This document shows positions 50,475 to 61,397 of a stretch of 64,000 bases of DNA, piece by piece. This DNA comes from Botryococcus braunii (Eukaryota > Chlorophyta > Trebouxiophyceae). The notes beneath the pieces are model-generated. The model saw only the letters and a program-made list of their open reading frames with translations. It was not told the DNA's origin and made no database searches. Location: contig KV908509.1 in NCBI GenBank assembly GCA_002005505.1, forward strand, positions 17,501-81,500, written 5' to 3'. The position numbers and the translations under genes were made by a program. Position 1 is the stretch's first letter; the number at the start of each line of letters is the position of its first letter.

Positions 50475-50842
50475 TGTAAAAGGTTATGGGCAGTGGCGTA
50501 TCCTGTAAGCAAACAGACAGGTCGTAAGTTCGTGCCTCTCAAGCTACAGTCCTCGACGACTGTCTGCTCTTTAGACACATGCAATTACATGAACAAGACT
50601 GGCATCCTTATGTGCCCAGTATCTTTCCAAACCAGTTGCTTGACTATGCGGTGATCGCAGCTTTAATAGTCCTTTCACACTAACGCGTAATCTAGATCAG
50701 ATTGTACCTTATGTTCGAAATCGTCCACAATCTAACGTGTCTCAAGGTACCTTATGTTCTCAATGGACCCATATCCTAAAAGTGCACATCTGAAGATCAT
50801 TTAAAGCACAAGGCATTCAATAATAATGTTCAGAACTCAACA
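50475..50842 (-). repeat. 5' LTR of A3, shortened to one repeat unit
   Basis: 368 bp; lacks one repeat unit plus spacer relative to 44076-44775. Otherwise same ends, followed by AGATT. Confidence 0.9.
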
Positions 50843-51614
50843 AGATTCATCAGGTGGATGTCAAGACGGCTTTTCTAAATGGATAGCTGGCGGAAGAAGT
50901 GCATGTGACACAACCTCCTGGGTTTGAAAATGGTGGTCGCAATACAGTGTGCCGGCTGAAGAAGGCACTGTATGGCCTGAAGCAGGCCCCACGTGCCTGG
51001 CTCAAGACCCTTAATGACAAGCTGGAAGTCATGGGGTATGAGGTGTGTAAGAGTGATGCTGGAGTGTACGTGAGATGCTCTGAGGATGGTGGTAAATTGT
51101 ATGTGCTGATTTATGTGGATGATCTTCTGATTGTATCCAAGGGCATTTCAGAGGTTGAGAGAGTGAAAGAGCTTCTCAAGAAAGAATTCACCGTCCATGA
51201 CCTCGGGGCGGTGAAGGATTTCTTGGGTTGTCAAGTGTTGAGAGATAGAGAGAAAGGGTTGATCTCCCTGAGCTGCATTCCCAAAATAGATGCACTCGTG
51301 GAGAAGGTTGGTCTGGATCTTGAGTCAGTTGGGCCTGACACCCCAATGACAAAAGATCTTGTGATGTCCCAGATGCCTGCGCCTAAGGATGGGAGTGATA
51401 GTATTGATGCTGGGAGTGTACTGCCTCCTGGACACCGATACTGTGAGCTAGTTGGGTCACTGCTTTATATAGCTAATACCACCCGTCCCGATATAGCTCA
51501 GGCTGTGGGAGTGCTTTCGAGGTACCGTATGTCTTCTACAACAGCACATTGGAACGAGGCTATCCGTGTGCTGAAATACCTCAAGGAAACCCGAGACCTG
51601 GTTCTGATCCTAGG
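50843..51614 (+). pseudogene. C2 reverse transcriptase, middle part
   Basis: Continues C2 RT after A3 (IHQVDVKTAFLNG), with TAG in the next codons (50884-50886), then VTQPPGFENGG, LYGLKQAPRAW, YVDDLLIVSKG, SLLYIANTTRPDIAQAVG, up to the target site CTAGG (51610-51614) of the E/F element. RNase H resumes at 53147. Confidence 0.88.
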
Positions 51615-51854
51615 TGTTAGGGAGGATCCGGCGGAAGAGTTTAGGAAAGAAACGCAAGATAGTTACAAAGGAGCAACCGCCCAGACCACCTTCCACGTCC
51701 AAGTCCCTTTCCCATAATATATGCTATATTCTAGTCTAACTCTAATTAACACACGTAACACCCTCCTTCCTACTCCACCGTGCTTCGTCCCATAAGGGCG
51801 CGTCACGCCGCGACAGAGATCCGGCGTTACGACTGTACCGGAATCCCTCTAACA
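51615..51854 (-). repeat. 3' LTR (type E) of the chimeric element
   Basis: 240 bp, TGTTAGGGAG to CCTCTAACA on the plus strand; near-identical to 52902-53141. In sense preceded by HP2 (plus 51871-51890) and AATAAGGGGGGAGGG. Confidence 0.92.
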
Positions 51855-51971
51855 CCCTCCCCCCCTTATTCTTTGGCCGTCCCGGCAAAGAAGAGTGAGG
51901 AGACTAACTAGTCCTAGCCCTCGGTGGTCTTGTCTGACGTCCCCAGCTCCAGGTCAGACCCCGATACCAGA

Positions 51972-52459
51972 TGTAGTAGAATGCACGAGTTAGAGAGAAT
52001 TTCCAAGTTGTGAGAGACAGAGAGACAAGGCTGAGAGACAAGGCCGGATGGCCGACAAGTTGGACGCTCTTTCCAATTACAAGTAACCCCCACCTCACGG
52101 AGCTTCCACTCCCTACTTGTGGCCTACTAAGCTTCCAAATTACCTGAGTGCGTGTCTTCCCGTGGCTTACGTCTCTATCCGTTCCTTCCCGTGGTTCGTG
52201 ATCGTGTGTTCACGTTCCTCCAATGGTAGCGCACTAGTCCACTAAACCTCTACAATAATATCTAGAAAATATCCTAGAATCCTACTATGAGAGTAACGTC
52301 CATAACTATCCAATGGAATTCGACGGCTAGGAAGCCAAGGCTAGACGCTAGGCACGTGCGTACTCGCGTTGCTCGTACGACATGTGCACCACATGTGCGC
52401 CTAGGCTAGGGGGTAAGGGAAATGTCCAGAAATGCCGCGAATCCCTACATTCCATCACA
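51972..52459 (-). repeat. Internal LTR (type F) with primer site and 3' module
   Basis: 488 bp, TGTAGTAGAATG to CATTCCATCACA on the plus strand. On one side (plus 51957-51969) lies primer-site-like TGGTATCGGGGTC in sense; on the other its own polypurine tract, HP2 (52479-52494; TGCATG, loop AGGA, CATGCA, perfect) and HP1 (52572-52601; arms GACCCT and AGGGTC). Thus it has the neighbours of both a 5' and a 3' LTR. Confidence 0.75.
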
Positions 52460-52798
52460 TCATCCCCCCCTTAATTCCTGCATGTCCTCATGCAGCCACA
52501 TACACACATACAGTAGACCACAATTATAAGGGAATGGTCGTCACCGAACGGCCCATCCACCAGCGCCGTTAGACCCTTGCCGAATGGGTTACATTAGGGT
52601 CCCCGCCTCCAAGTTATTCCCCTATCATCCCAAGCAATTGACTAAAGCGTCCATTTTTTTTTAATTTATTTATTAGGTGTGCTTTATTCCATTCCTAAGT
52701 ACAATACTGTACGATACGACACGGTACGATAAATTACGATAAATTACGGCGAACTACGACGAACGTTCGCCTTATTCCTTTCGAACTATCCAAGTCCG

Positions 52799-52901
52799 CC
52801 AATAATTTTTTGCTGAAATAGGCTACCGGCCTATCATTCTGCAGTAAGATAGCCCCTACCCCTACATCACTGGCATCGGAAATGACCTTGAGCTCAAAGG
52901 C
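52799..52901 (-). pseudogene. Ty3 RNase H fragment in the chimeric element
   Basis: Sense frame right after the 5' LTR reads FELKVISDASDVGVGAILLQ then NDRPVAYFS, the start of a Ty3-type RNase H, with decay after that. Only about 35 residues remain. Confidence 0.75.
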
Positions 52902-53141
52902 TGTTAGGGAGGATCCGGCGGAAGAGTTTAGGAAAGAAACGCAAGATAGTTACAAAGGAGCAACCGCCCAGACCACCTTCCACGTCCAAGTCCCTTTCCC
53001 ATAATATATGCTATATTCTAGTCTAACTCTAATTAACACACGTAACACCCTCCTTCCTACTCCACGGTGCTTCGTCCCATAAGGGCGCGTCACGCCGCGA
53101 CAGAGATCCGGCGTTACGACTGTACCGGAATCCCTCTAACA
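52902..53141 (-). repeat. 5' LTR (type E) of the chimeric element
   Basis: 240 bp, near-identical to 51615-51854 (one visible difference, CCACCG/CCACGG). No primer site follows it in sense. Confidence 0.92.
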
Positions 53142-53630
53142 CTAGGTGGAAAAGAAACAGAGTTGGAGGGATATGTGGATGCTGATTACGGTGGTGATCA
53201 AGACCACCGGTTTTCCACCACTGGTTTTGTCCTCACAGTGTTTGCAGGTGCAATTGTGTGGGGAAGCAAAAAGCAATCTGCTGTGGCCACTTCCACAGTA
53301 GAGGCCGAATTCATGGCAGCAAGTGCTGTGGTGAAGGAAGCCAATTGGCTGAGGGGATTCCCGGAGGAAATTGGAGTGTTACCATGGATGGTGAAGATCC
53401 GTTGTGATAACCAAGGGTGCATCAACCACCTCAGGAATCCGGTGTACTCTAAACATACAAAGCACGTTGCAATCAGATGTCACTTTGCACGTGAAGCTAT
53501 TGCAAAGGGGCAGGTTGACTTCAAATATATTCAATCTGCCAGAAATGTGCCTGACATCTTCACCAAGCCACTAGTGAGATTAGTGTTTCAGGGCCATCGA
53601 GACTCACTTGGACTTGCCAAGTTCTTGTGA
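53142..53630 (+). pseudogene. C2 RNase H
   Basis: Last part of C2 pol after the E/F element: GYVDADYGGDQDHR, SAVATSTVEAEFMAASAVVKEANWL, CDNQGCINHLRNPVYSKHTKHVA, ARNVPDIFTKPL, ending LAKFL. Open over its length; the rest of C2 pol is dead. Followed by polypurine tract GGCAAGGGGAAG. Confidence 0.88.
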
Positions 53631-53648
53631 GGAAACGGCAAGGGGAAG

Positions 53649-53704
53649 TGTTGTGATATATATGTGTTTTGTGCCTTTCCCTCAGAGGAGTAATAGTGGC
53701 TATT
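53649..53704 (+). repeat. Start of the C2 3' LTR
   Basis: TGTTGTGATATATATG ... CCCTCAGAGGAGTAATAGTGG, similar to the first 55 bases of the C1 LTR. Cut by A4; the rest must lie beyond the window. The last bases CTATT (53700-53704) are the expected A4 target site. Confidence 0.75.
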
Positions 53705-54405
53705 TGTTGAGTTCTGAACATTATTATTGAATGCCTTGTGCTTTAAGTGATCTTCAGGTGTGCACTATTAGGATATGGGTCCATTGAAAACGTAAGGTAC
53801 CTTGAGACACGTTAGGTTGTGGACGCTTTCGAACATAAGGTACAATCTGATCTAGATTACGCGTTAGTGTGAAAGGACTATTAAAGCTGCAATCACCGCA
53901 CAGTCGAGCAACTGGTTTGGAAAGATACTGGGCACATAAGGATGCCAGTCTTGTTCACTCAGTTGCATGTGTCTAAAGAGCAGACAGTCGTCAAGGACTG
54001 TAGCTGGAGAGGCACGAACTTACGACCTGTCTGCTTGCTTACAGGTGCGGTGACGCAGGGTGTGTATTAGTAATGTGTTCATGTTTGATTGCTTGTTTGT
54101 AAGTGAACCATCTTATTGTACAATCAAGCCTCCCAAACAGCTAAGGAACGGAGTCTTGATTGAGTATAGGAAGGTACTTGCTTTCAGCCGTCAGGAGCTT
54201 ATCCGTGTGTAGATGCTCATTGACAGATCAACGTGTAATGGAACTGGTTTGGAAAGATACTGGGCACATAAGGATGCCAGTCTTGTTCACTCAGTTGCAT
54301 GTGTCTAAAGAGCAGACAGTCGTCAAGGACTGTAGCTGGAGAGGAACGAACTTACGACTTATCTGCTTGCTTACAGGGGAAGCCGATTGCCCATAACCTT
54401 TTACA
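53705..54405 (+). repeat. 5' LTR of A4 with 135-bp internal duplication
   Basis: 701 bp. Blocks at 53910-54044 and 54242-54376 (332 bp apart). TATTAAA at 53879 is 31 bp upstream of the first block. First block followed by CAG|GTGCGG, second ends TTACAG|GGGA. PBS GGTTATGGGCCCACGCC begins at 54406. Confidence 0.9.
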
Positions 54406-54842
54406 GGTTATGGGCCCACGCCCTTCCAGCTGAGCCAAGCAAAAGCAGGAGTGAAGGTCGTCTACGGATGTGTCAGACGTAAGCGGCAACAAAGGAGCTC
54501 GAGCACGGCGCAGCGGCGCAAGGGAACTCTAGTGTACCACGACCATTATCTTACTCACCGTTTACCTTTCTGTGAAATTCATTGAACTTTTAGCTGTGCT
54601 TTATCATCCATCGACGTTGTCTAGAAGCACTGAGTGAGTCGGGCCGGACTCCGGCGCAAACTTCTGAGGGGAAGATATCTGCTACTACTGTGCAAGATTG
54701 GCTGGTACATTTCCATGACATGGAGGGAATTGTAGTGTATTGTTGCATTCCATAAGTTCATGAGTAAGCTTGGCTGGTGAAGTGACTATAGTATGACAAA
54801 AAAGGGCAAAGAAAAGAAAAGGAAAGTACCAGTGAAACAGCA
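54406..54842 (+). other. A4 primer-binding site and leader
   Basis: Half-tRNA site as in A2, then about 430 nt of leader with the D-arm-like sense piece. Around 54793 an ATG followed by a Lys-rich stretch is out of frame with Gag because of a small insertion relative to A2. Confidence 0.7.
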
Positions 54843-56120
54843 ATGTCTCAACCTGGAGAAGTCAGTGGGGCCACTCCAAGGCAGCTTATGACCGGGACAC
54901 AGTCAGTCACTGCAGAACCAAAGGTGGAGATTGACAAGGCAGCCTACATCCCCAATACCTATAATCCAAAGATGATCGTCATGCTTGATGATGGAGGCCG
55001 CAATTTTGGATTTTGGTATGAAGCTTTGGAGGCGTGCGCAAATACCAAGGGGGTCAAAGCGGCTCTGGAGAGGCCAATGCCAGGGTCGGTGGAGAACTCA
55101 GCCATCAAGCAGTGGCTGATCCAGTCAGTTCCAGTCATCTGGCATTCTCAGATCTCAAGCCACAAAGCAGCGGTCGATTTCATCACTTGGGTGCAGAACA
55201 GTCACACCGGAGGGAGCAACCAAGACATCAACCTTGAGTGGTACAAGGAAATGGAGCACGGCATCAAGACAGGGGAGACACTCAAGGTCTACCTCTACAG
55301 AATGATGGATCTGGCGACAAGTCTCAGAAACAAGTTCATCCTCCGGGACCACAATGTTGGGGAGCTGATGGTGAAGGGCCTCACTCCTGTGCTGAGGCTT
55401 GAGCCCCTGGAGGTTATGGCAACCGACAAGCCGCCATTGGAGCTTATTCAAAGAATCTTGCGCGCCGCAGCCAGCCGTGGGTACAAGGACCCACCTGCAG
55501 AGGGAACACCTCAGGCCATGGCAGCTGCAGCAGTGGCTGGTCCCTCTGGGGGGGTAGCTAGAGCGTCATCAAGCGCTGGAGCTGCACCAGGAGTGGGAGC
55601 AGAACCGGGAGTTGGAGCAGCACTACCAGCAAACGAACAGCCTCCTACTGGCCCGTCTGCAGCTACGTTTGGTGGCAGGGGGCGTGGATCTGGCAGGGCA
55701 AGAAGGCCCAAAGAGGAGCTTACATGCCACTTCTGCAAGGAAAAGGGCCACTTCATGACTGACTGCAGACCACTCAGGGAGCTGCAGGCTCTGCATCGAA
55801 ACATGCAAGCAGCAAGCGTTGGGCCTGCGGCCTACTGGGGCCAGGGAGGCCTGCAGTCGTCTCCTCAAGCCTGGTGGGACCACGGATCTGGCCGGGGTGG
55901 CCCGCCTTCATCCGCTTCCAGCCCTGGACCAACGTCAGCATATAATTACCCAACAAGTCAACACACGTTTCTAGGGTGGCATTTACCACCTTCACCCCCT
56001 CCTTCTGGTGAGGCGATGTTTATCTCTCTTAATGTGCTTGCCCCAACTTCGCATGGAGCTAGCAGCACATCCTGGTTAATAGATAGTGGGGATAGTGGCC
56101 TCTGTGCATATAGTCAATGA
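54843..56120 (+). pseudogene. A4 Gag and protease start
   Basis: 425 residues from Met-Ser-Gln-Pro-Gly-Glu, which in A1/A2 is residue about 16; the original start is lost to an upstream shift. Gag core and CCHC knuckle (CHFCKEKGHFMTDC) intact. In the protease the Asp-Ser-Gly site is hit by a 7-base insertion that partly repeats GATAGTGG (near 56085-56100), giving a frameshift right after DSG. Confidence 0.88.
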
Positions 56121-56315
56121 TCTCTCTTTGCTCCACAATCCAGTTATGCATGGACAGCCTCTTCCTCTGCACTTGGCAACCTCAGACGCCAAGGGAGGAA
56201 TCATTGCGTCTGGGTCTGTATGCCTTGTGAATGCAAGACACGAAGAATTATGGCTGCACAACGTTGAGTGTGTTCCTTCGGCGCATACCAGCCTCATTTC
56301 AGTCACTGGTGCAAT
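56101..56315 (+). pseudogene. A4 protease remainder
   Basis: Frame after the 7-base insertion: VHIVNDLSLLHNPVMHGQP ... GSVCLVNARHEELWLHNVECVPSAH, the usual linker between protease and integrase. Ends at the junction with fragment H. Confidence 0.85.
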
Positions 56316-56348
56316 GCAAGGTATGGAGGCGCTGGATGGGGCACAGGG

Positions 56349-56797
56349 TGTAGTGAGATGCCGCGTCAGCGCGACGCGTCTCACGTAGGATGTGCGCGTA
56401 GTTCATGTTTCTTCGTGCCCTTTGGGATACGAGTAGATCTCGTTGTCCTTGTGTGTAGGAAAATGACTGTAATATCCTAGTGGGTCTCCTCTCGTCATCC
56501 ATATCGTTATGCTCGCGAGAGCATCTCGTAGAGGGACGACGTAGCCGGATCCGCGCATAGGTGGACTAGGAACTCGGGTGGTTATCATTGTCTTTGGGTT
56601 TTCTGTTACAAGGGAGGCATCTAGAAATATCTTTATTGGTCATAATATATTGTTCTTTGGAGACTCGGACGACCTGCGTGAGGAGGGCTGCGAACTTGTA
56701 ACGGATTGGAACTTCGATTTCTACCTTCGGTGTCACCCTTGCCTGATACCCTTGCTTAGCTTGTTATAAATCTTAGTTCACGTCTCACTTCGTTAAA
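56349..56797 (+). repeat. 5' LTR of G2
   Basis: 449 bp, TGTAGTGAGATG to CTTCGTTAAA; TSD CAGGG to its left; same length as the 3' LTR with few differences. Confidence 0.92.
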
Positions 56798-56812
56798 TTG
56801 GTATCGGCGAGA
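56798..56812 (+). other. G2 primer-binding site
   Basis: TTGGTATCGGCGAGA directly after the LTR; TGGTATCGGCGA is shared with G1 and the gag-only element. Confidence 0.7.
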
Positions 56813-56874
56813 GGTTGGAGCCTCGAACCGAAGGGAGACGTAGGGAAGGTTGTAATTGCATTGTTCCATTGATA

Positions 56875-58084
56875 TGATGGCGGTTAAACGGAAAGGAAAA
56901 AAAAGTACTCCGGTCTCCCCCTTAAAGAGAAAGAAATTTTGGAAGGTTTGGAAAAGGAAGGTATTGAAGTCGATGATCTTTTGGAAGAGTCCGAAACGGA
57001 ATTGCATCTGGCCCCATCGCCCAAACCGACCACACCCAAAACGAAACCCAAACCCACTCCTTTGAAGACACCCTTGAAGAAAAATAAGACTAAATCCCTA
57101 ATTCTACGGTTATTGAAGCGGATTGAGGCCTTGGAGGGAGAACGAGCATCCAAGCGGACGTCATCCACCACTAACGTCGTGCGTGTGCCTACACCAGCCA
57201 TGTTTACAGGAAAAAGAGGAAGCTTCCAATTCTTTGCTAGTAAGGTGGAATCATATGTGAACATTTCAAATGTGTCAAGGGACAAGTGGGTGGCAGTCGC
57301 GCTGCAATGTATGGAGGAGCGACCTACAAAGGTGTGGGGGACATACCTCAAAAGGAAGGAAAGGGAAGGAGGTCAAACAGAGCCAACATGGGAAGACTTT
57401 AAAAATTTTATGGGAAATCGATACGACTCTACAGATTTGGTTATGGCTGCCCGGCAGAAATTAGACCATGTTTATCAAGGGCAAGAAAGCGTTGAAAGAT
57501 ACATAGAAAGGTTTATTTCCTTGTTGAGTGATGTAGAAACCGAACATGACATCTGCGAAAATGATAAAATATATATGTTCCTCAAAGGCCTGAATGCTCC
57601 TATTAGAGTTGCTTGCACAGTTAACCCTCAAACTGGTGTCAGGTTCACAAGCCTCGACTCATTGTGCACTTATGTGGTGCAATATGAAAGCAACTTAAAA
57701 TCAGGGGGGATGCTGAGGGGACAGGAAGGAAGGAAGGTTCTCAACGTTGTGAAGAGGACTCCAACAAGCACGCCGGCATACTTTCCGGGATTCACCCAGG
57801 GGCCTGTGCTTGGAGCCGTCGGACACACCGTTGGTGGGAAGTTAGATTCTCGGACAAGCGTCCCCTCCGAGCGCCAGTGTTATTTCTGCAAAAACTCTGG
57901 TCACGAGCAATGGCAATGTCAGGCCAAGCGGGACTACTTGCAAAGGAAGAGCAGGCGCGACAGTCAATTGCCCCCACCTCCTCCTTTCCCCTCTAATCAA
58001 GCTCGAGGTGGGCAGTGGAAGGGCCGTGGTGGCCGGGGAGCACATTGGAAGGGAAAAGGGCCGGGGCATAATCCTCAAAAGTAA
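56875..58084 (+). pseudogene. G2 Gag
   Basis: ATG at 56875 opens a frame that goes wrong near the run of eight As (56898-56905); the Gag frame proper is open from about 56939 (EGLEKEGIEVDDL) to 58084. Ty3 Gag core (VPTPAMFTGKRGSFQFFASK), CCHC knuckle (CYFCKNSGHEQWQC) and Gly/Arg tail as in G1. A one-base indel in the A run would restore the start. Confidence 0.85.
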
Positions 58085-58095
58085 ATTCTGAAGCC

Positions 58096-60381
58096 ATGGA
58101 TGCCACTTGCTTGCATGTTTTGCACTCTCTTGTGGCCTCCAATTTGGGAAAGGAAGGGGTGAACCTTGTGGTGCCAAATGTTAGGAAGGCTGAATCTGAG
58201 ATTTCCAAGTTTTTATGGGAACAAAGGTGCAACCCGTCCCTCACTTGTTGTTTCATTGTGGGAAGGAAAACTTGGAAAAGTAAGAGTCTCTATGCTCACC
58301 GTATGCAAGGAAGGATTGTGGAAGTGTGTTCAGGAAGGAAGGGACAGGCGGTGGACATGAATGGTCAAACTAGTGTATACCCATTCTCTTTTGTATGTTG
58401 TGTGGTTCCCCCAAGACCCACACTCACCATGGGAAGTGTTACTACTGACTCTCCGCTAGCTATGACCTTTCCGGCGAATGTTAAGGGGAAAATCCTTTCA
58501 GTGTTGTTTGATAGTGGGGCATCTCATTCGCTTATTAAAAGTGATACTTTGCAAGGGCTAGGGGTGCGATACAAACCCGCATGCATATCCGTGACTCTTG
58601 CTGATGGAAGTGTGTCCGATACGAAAGGAACGGTAGATGTGTCGTTTACATTCAAGCCTGGTATAACCTCCCGTCACAACTTCATTGTAAGCCCTGCCAT
58701 GATTGATGGGGTAGACATGATTTTGGGGCAGGACTGGATGGAAGAAAGAGGAGTCTCAATTGATTTTTGTGTGAAGGCTGCTCAATTTAAACATCATGGG
58801 AAGTGGGTCACCCTAAAACACGCAAATTCATCGTTGCCACTGGGGCCAAAACTTGTTTGGGGTTTACAAGCACAAGAGAGGAAGGAAGGAAGGAAGGATA
58901 GGAATGGAAAAGGATGGAAGGGTCAAGATGTTTGGAAGGTTTGTTTGTATACTGTGCTTGTGAATGAGCAGGCTGAACTGGTGGACATCCCCGGGGAGGA
59001 CGCCTCAAGTGAGGCCGACCTGGCGGACACCGACAAATCTATGGACGACACCCCCGTCGTCACAAAACCCCCCAGTAGTACCGGTATGACTTTCACTCAT
59101 CAAATAAATGACATGTTGGAAGGCAAGCCACAGGCCCTGAAAGACTTGTTACTTGCAAATGAGGACTTGTTTGCAAAACAACTCCCGGGGTTACCCCCGG
59201 AGCGGGAAGTGTTTCACACAATAAATTTGGAAGAAGGACATCGGCCCCCCAATAGGCCCGCGTACCGTCTTGCTCCAAGTGAGCTTGCGGAATGCGAAAA
59301 AACGGTTGATGAGTTGTTAAAATTGGGATTGATCAGGCCAAGTTGCTCACCATTTGCATCACCTGTTTTGTTTGTTAGAAAGAAGGATGGAAGTTTGCGT
59401 ATGGTAATAGACTACCGTCCCCTGAATAAAATTACCATCTCGGATAGGTACCCTCTCCCCAGAATTGACGATCTGTTGGATAGGCTTAAGGGAGCCAAGG
59501 TGTTTTCGAGCTTGGACTTGTTGTCTGGGTACCATCAAGTGCGACTTCGCAAGGAGGATGTGCCTGAAACTGCCTTCAGGACCCCTTTTGGCTTGTACGA
59601 ATTTCTTGTACTTCCCTTTGGTTTGACCAACGCGCCCGCGACATTTCAACGGCTTATGAATGAGGTTTTTCACGACTTTATAAGGGAAGGCTTTGTGGTT
59701 GTATACTTGGATGATGTGCTCATTTATAGCAAAACGGAAGAGGAACACCTTCTGCAGTTGGACAGAGTTTTCACCCGTCTACGCGAACACCAACTCCTGG
59801 CAAAACTTGTCAAATGCTCTTTCTTTGAGAAACAATTGAAATACTTGGGACACATCATTGGGGAAAATGGGTTGGAAGTGGATATGGATAAAGTCAAGGT
59901 GGTGCAGGAGTGGCCTACGCCCACAAACGTAACGGAAGTTAGGAGGTTTCTTAGGTTGTCTAATTACTTTCGAAAGTTTATTCAGAACTACAGTATCCTG
60001 GCAACCCCATTGACAGCTCTCTCTGGGGCAAAAGCACCTTGGAAGTGGGGACAGGAACAACAGGAAGCATTTGACAACATAAAGGAAGCTTTGGTAAGTG
60101 CCCCTATCTTAACACTCCCGGACGTACGTCGGCCATTTAAGGTAGTGTGCGATGCATGCGATTACGGCGTGGGAGCTGTGCTGTTTCAAGATGGGAAGGT
60201 TTGTGCGTATTTCAGTAAAAAGTTGGGAGCAAGCGAGAGGAACTACAGTGCCACGGAACGGGAGTTATTGGCTGTAGTGTATGCTCTCACGGAATGGAGG
60301 TGTTATTTGTTAGGTAAAGCCAGTAACGGTGGTGACGGATCACAAGTGCAACACCTTCTTGGGTCAACAGGTGGGGCTTAG
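58096..60381 (+). pseudogene. G2 Pol: protease, RT, start of RNase H
   Basis: ATG 11 nt after the gag stop, as in G1. Protease (VLFDSGASHSLI; DMILGQDWM), RT (SPFASPVLFVRKKDGS; IDYRPLNKIT; VVYLDDVLIYSKT) and RNase H start (VVCDACDYGVGAVLFQ; YSATERELLAVVYAL) intact. After YLLGK a one-base insertion relative to G1 shifts the frame and it ends at 60381. Confidence 0.9.
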
Positions 60382-61397
60382 TCCTCGGAGGGCTCGGTGG
60401 GCCGAGCGCCTGCAGGAGTTTGAGATTGAATGGGTATGGGAACCGGGCAAGACCAACATTGCGGATCCGCTCTCCAGGTGTCACTCAACACCCTGGACCT
60501 GGGGGGAGGGACAATGGGGCTGCTGTGGCCGGGGCTGCCCTCCGGCGCAAGCGTCGGCGCACCAGTCCGGACTCCCTCACCCCCTCCAGCCGGGATGTCG
60601 AGGGTACCCTCACAGCTCAGGTCCGCAAGGTCCCCAAGGTCACGCTCCCGGGGCCCGCTCACGAGACCCCAAGCTCCCTCGGCACGATGGAGCAAATCGG
60701 GTTGGCCAGCCCGAGTGAGCTTACCCGCGAGACCGATGGGTACGAATCCCTACTTGGCAAACTTGAGAAGGCTTACACATACGATCCGTGGTTGGCAGCG
60801 CGTGCGAATAGAAGGAAGGTTAGTCTAAAGGGAGGCTTTTGGGAGAGGAATGGACGGAAATATGTTCCTGCATTGTTTGAGGAAAGGAAAGATGGGGAAC
60901 TTGTCGTGGAGAACCTACGACGTGGAATTTTGGAAGCTTTACATGATCCACCTCATGTTGGTCACCCTGGAGTAACTCGCATGTACGAGCTTGTAACAAG
61001 GGAATGGTATTGGCCGGGAATGTATGAGGATGTCAAAGCCTATGTTGCTCATTGTGACTCTTGTCAACGAGTCAAGGCTCGGAATACTTTGCCTGCTGGT
61101 CTTCTTCACCCCTTACAAATACCAGCAAGGAAGTGGCAAAGTGTGTCTATGGACTTTATTACTAACCTCCCAAAGACCCCAAGTGGACATGATGCGATTT
61201 GGGTTGTTGTGGATAGGCTTAGCAAGTGTGCTCATTTTGCTGCTACAACCATGAATGCTGATGCTTATACTCTAGCACAATTGTTAAGGACATGGGTGTG
61301 GATGTATCGTGGATCCCGGGTGTGGTGGCATTGTGGATCACAAGCCACTCACTGGCGAACGCGGCCGCACTCTGGACGATCCGAACGAGCCAAATGA
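60329..61397 (+). pseudogene. G2 Pol: RNase H end, integrase, chromodomain remnant
   Basis: Two overlapping frames. First VTDHKCNTFLGQQVGLSPRRARWAE, then a frame change near 60450 to integrase (HVGHPGVTRMYELV ... HCDSCQ; SVSMDFITNLPKT). After WMYRG (61306-61313) the sequence jumps to the chromodomain lead-in (GGIVDHKPL equivalent), so the second catalytic Asp, the Glu and the integrase C-terminus are deleted. Confidence 0.85.

Larger units (their letters stand above)
44076..50842 (-). mobile_element. Ty1/Copia LTR retrotransposon A3 (divergent A subfamily, decayed)
   Basis: Minus-strand element with target duplication AGATT (44071-44075 and 50843-50847). The 3' LTR is 700 bp; the 5' LTR only 368 bp because one internal repeat unit and spacer are missing. 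Proteins are clearly diverged from A1/A2 in gag, protease and integrase, but the RT end is nearly the same as A1, suggesting recombination or conversion. Several frameshifts, a hairpin-type inverted duplication in gag and a 26-base poly(A) in the leader. Inserted in C2 RT. Confidence 0.92.
51615..53141 (-). mobile_element. Chimeric non-autonomous Ty3-type element E/F
   Basis: 1,527 bp flanked by target duplication CTAGG (51610-51614 and 53142-53146) with 240-bp outer LTRs (type E). Inside, in sense: no primer site after the 5' LTR but a fragment of Ty3 RNase H coding sequence (FELKVISDASDVGVGAILLQ), then a 3' hairpin module, a complete unrelated 488-bp LTR (type F), a primer site, and directly the HP1 arm, HP2 and polypurine tract of type E before the 3' LTR. 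It looks like a cDNA recombinant of two elements. No protein can be made. Confidence 0.82.
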
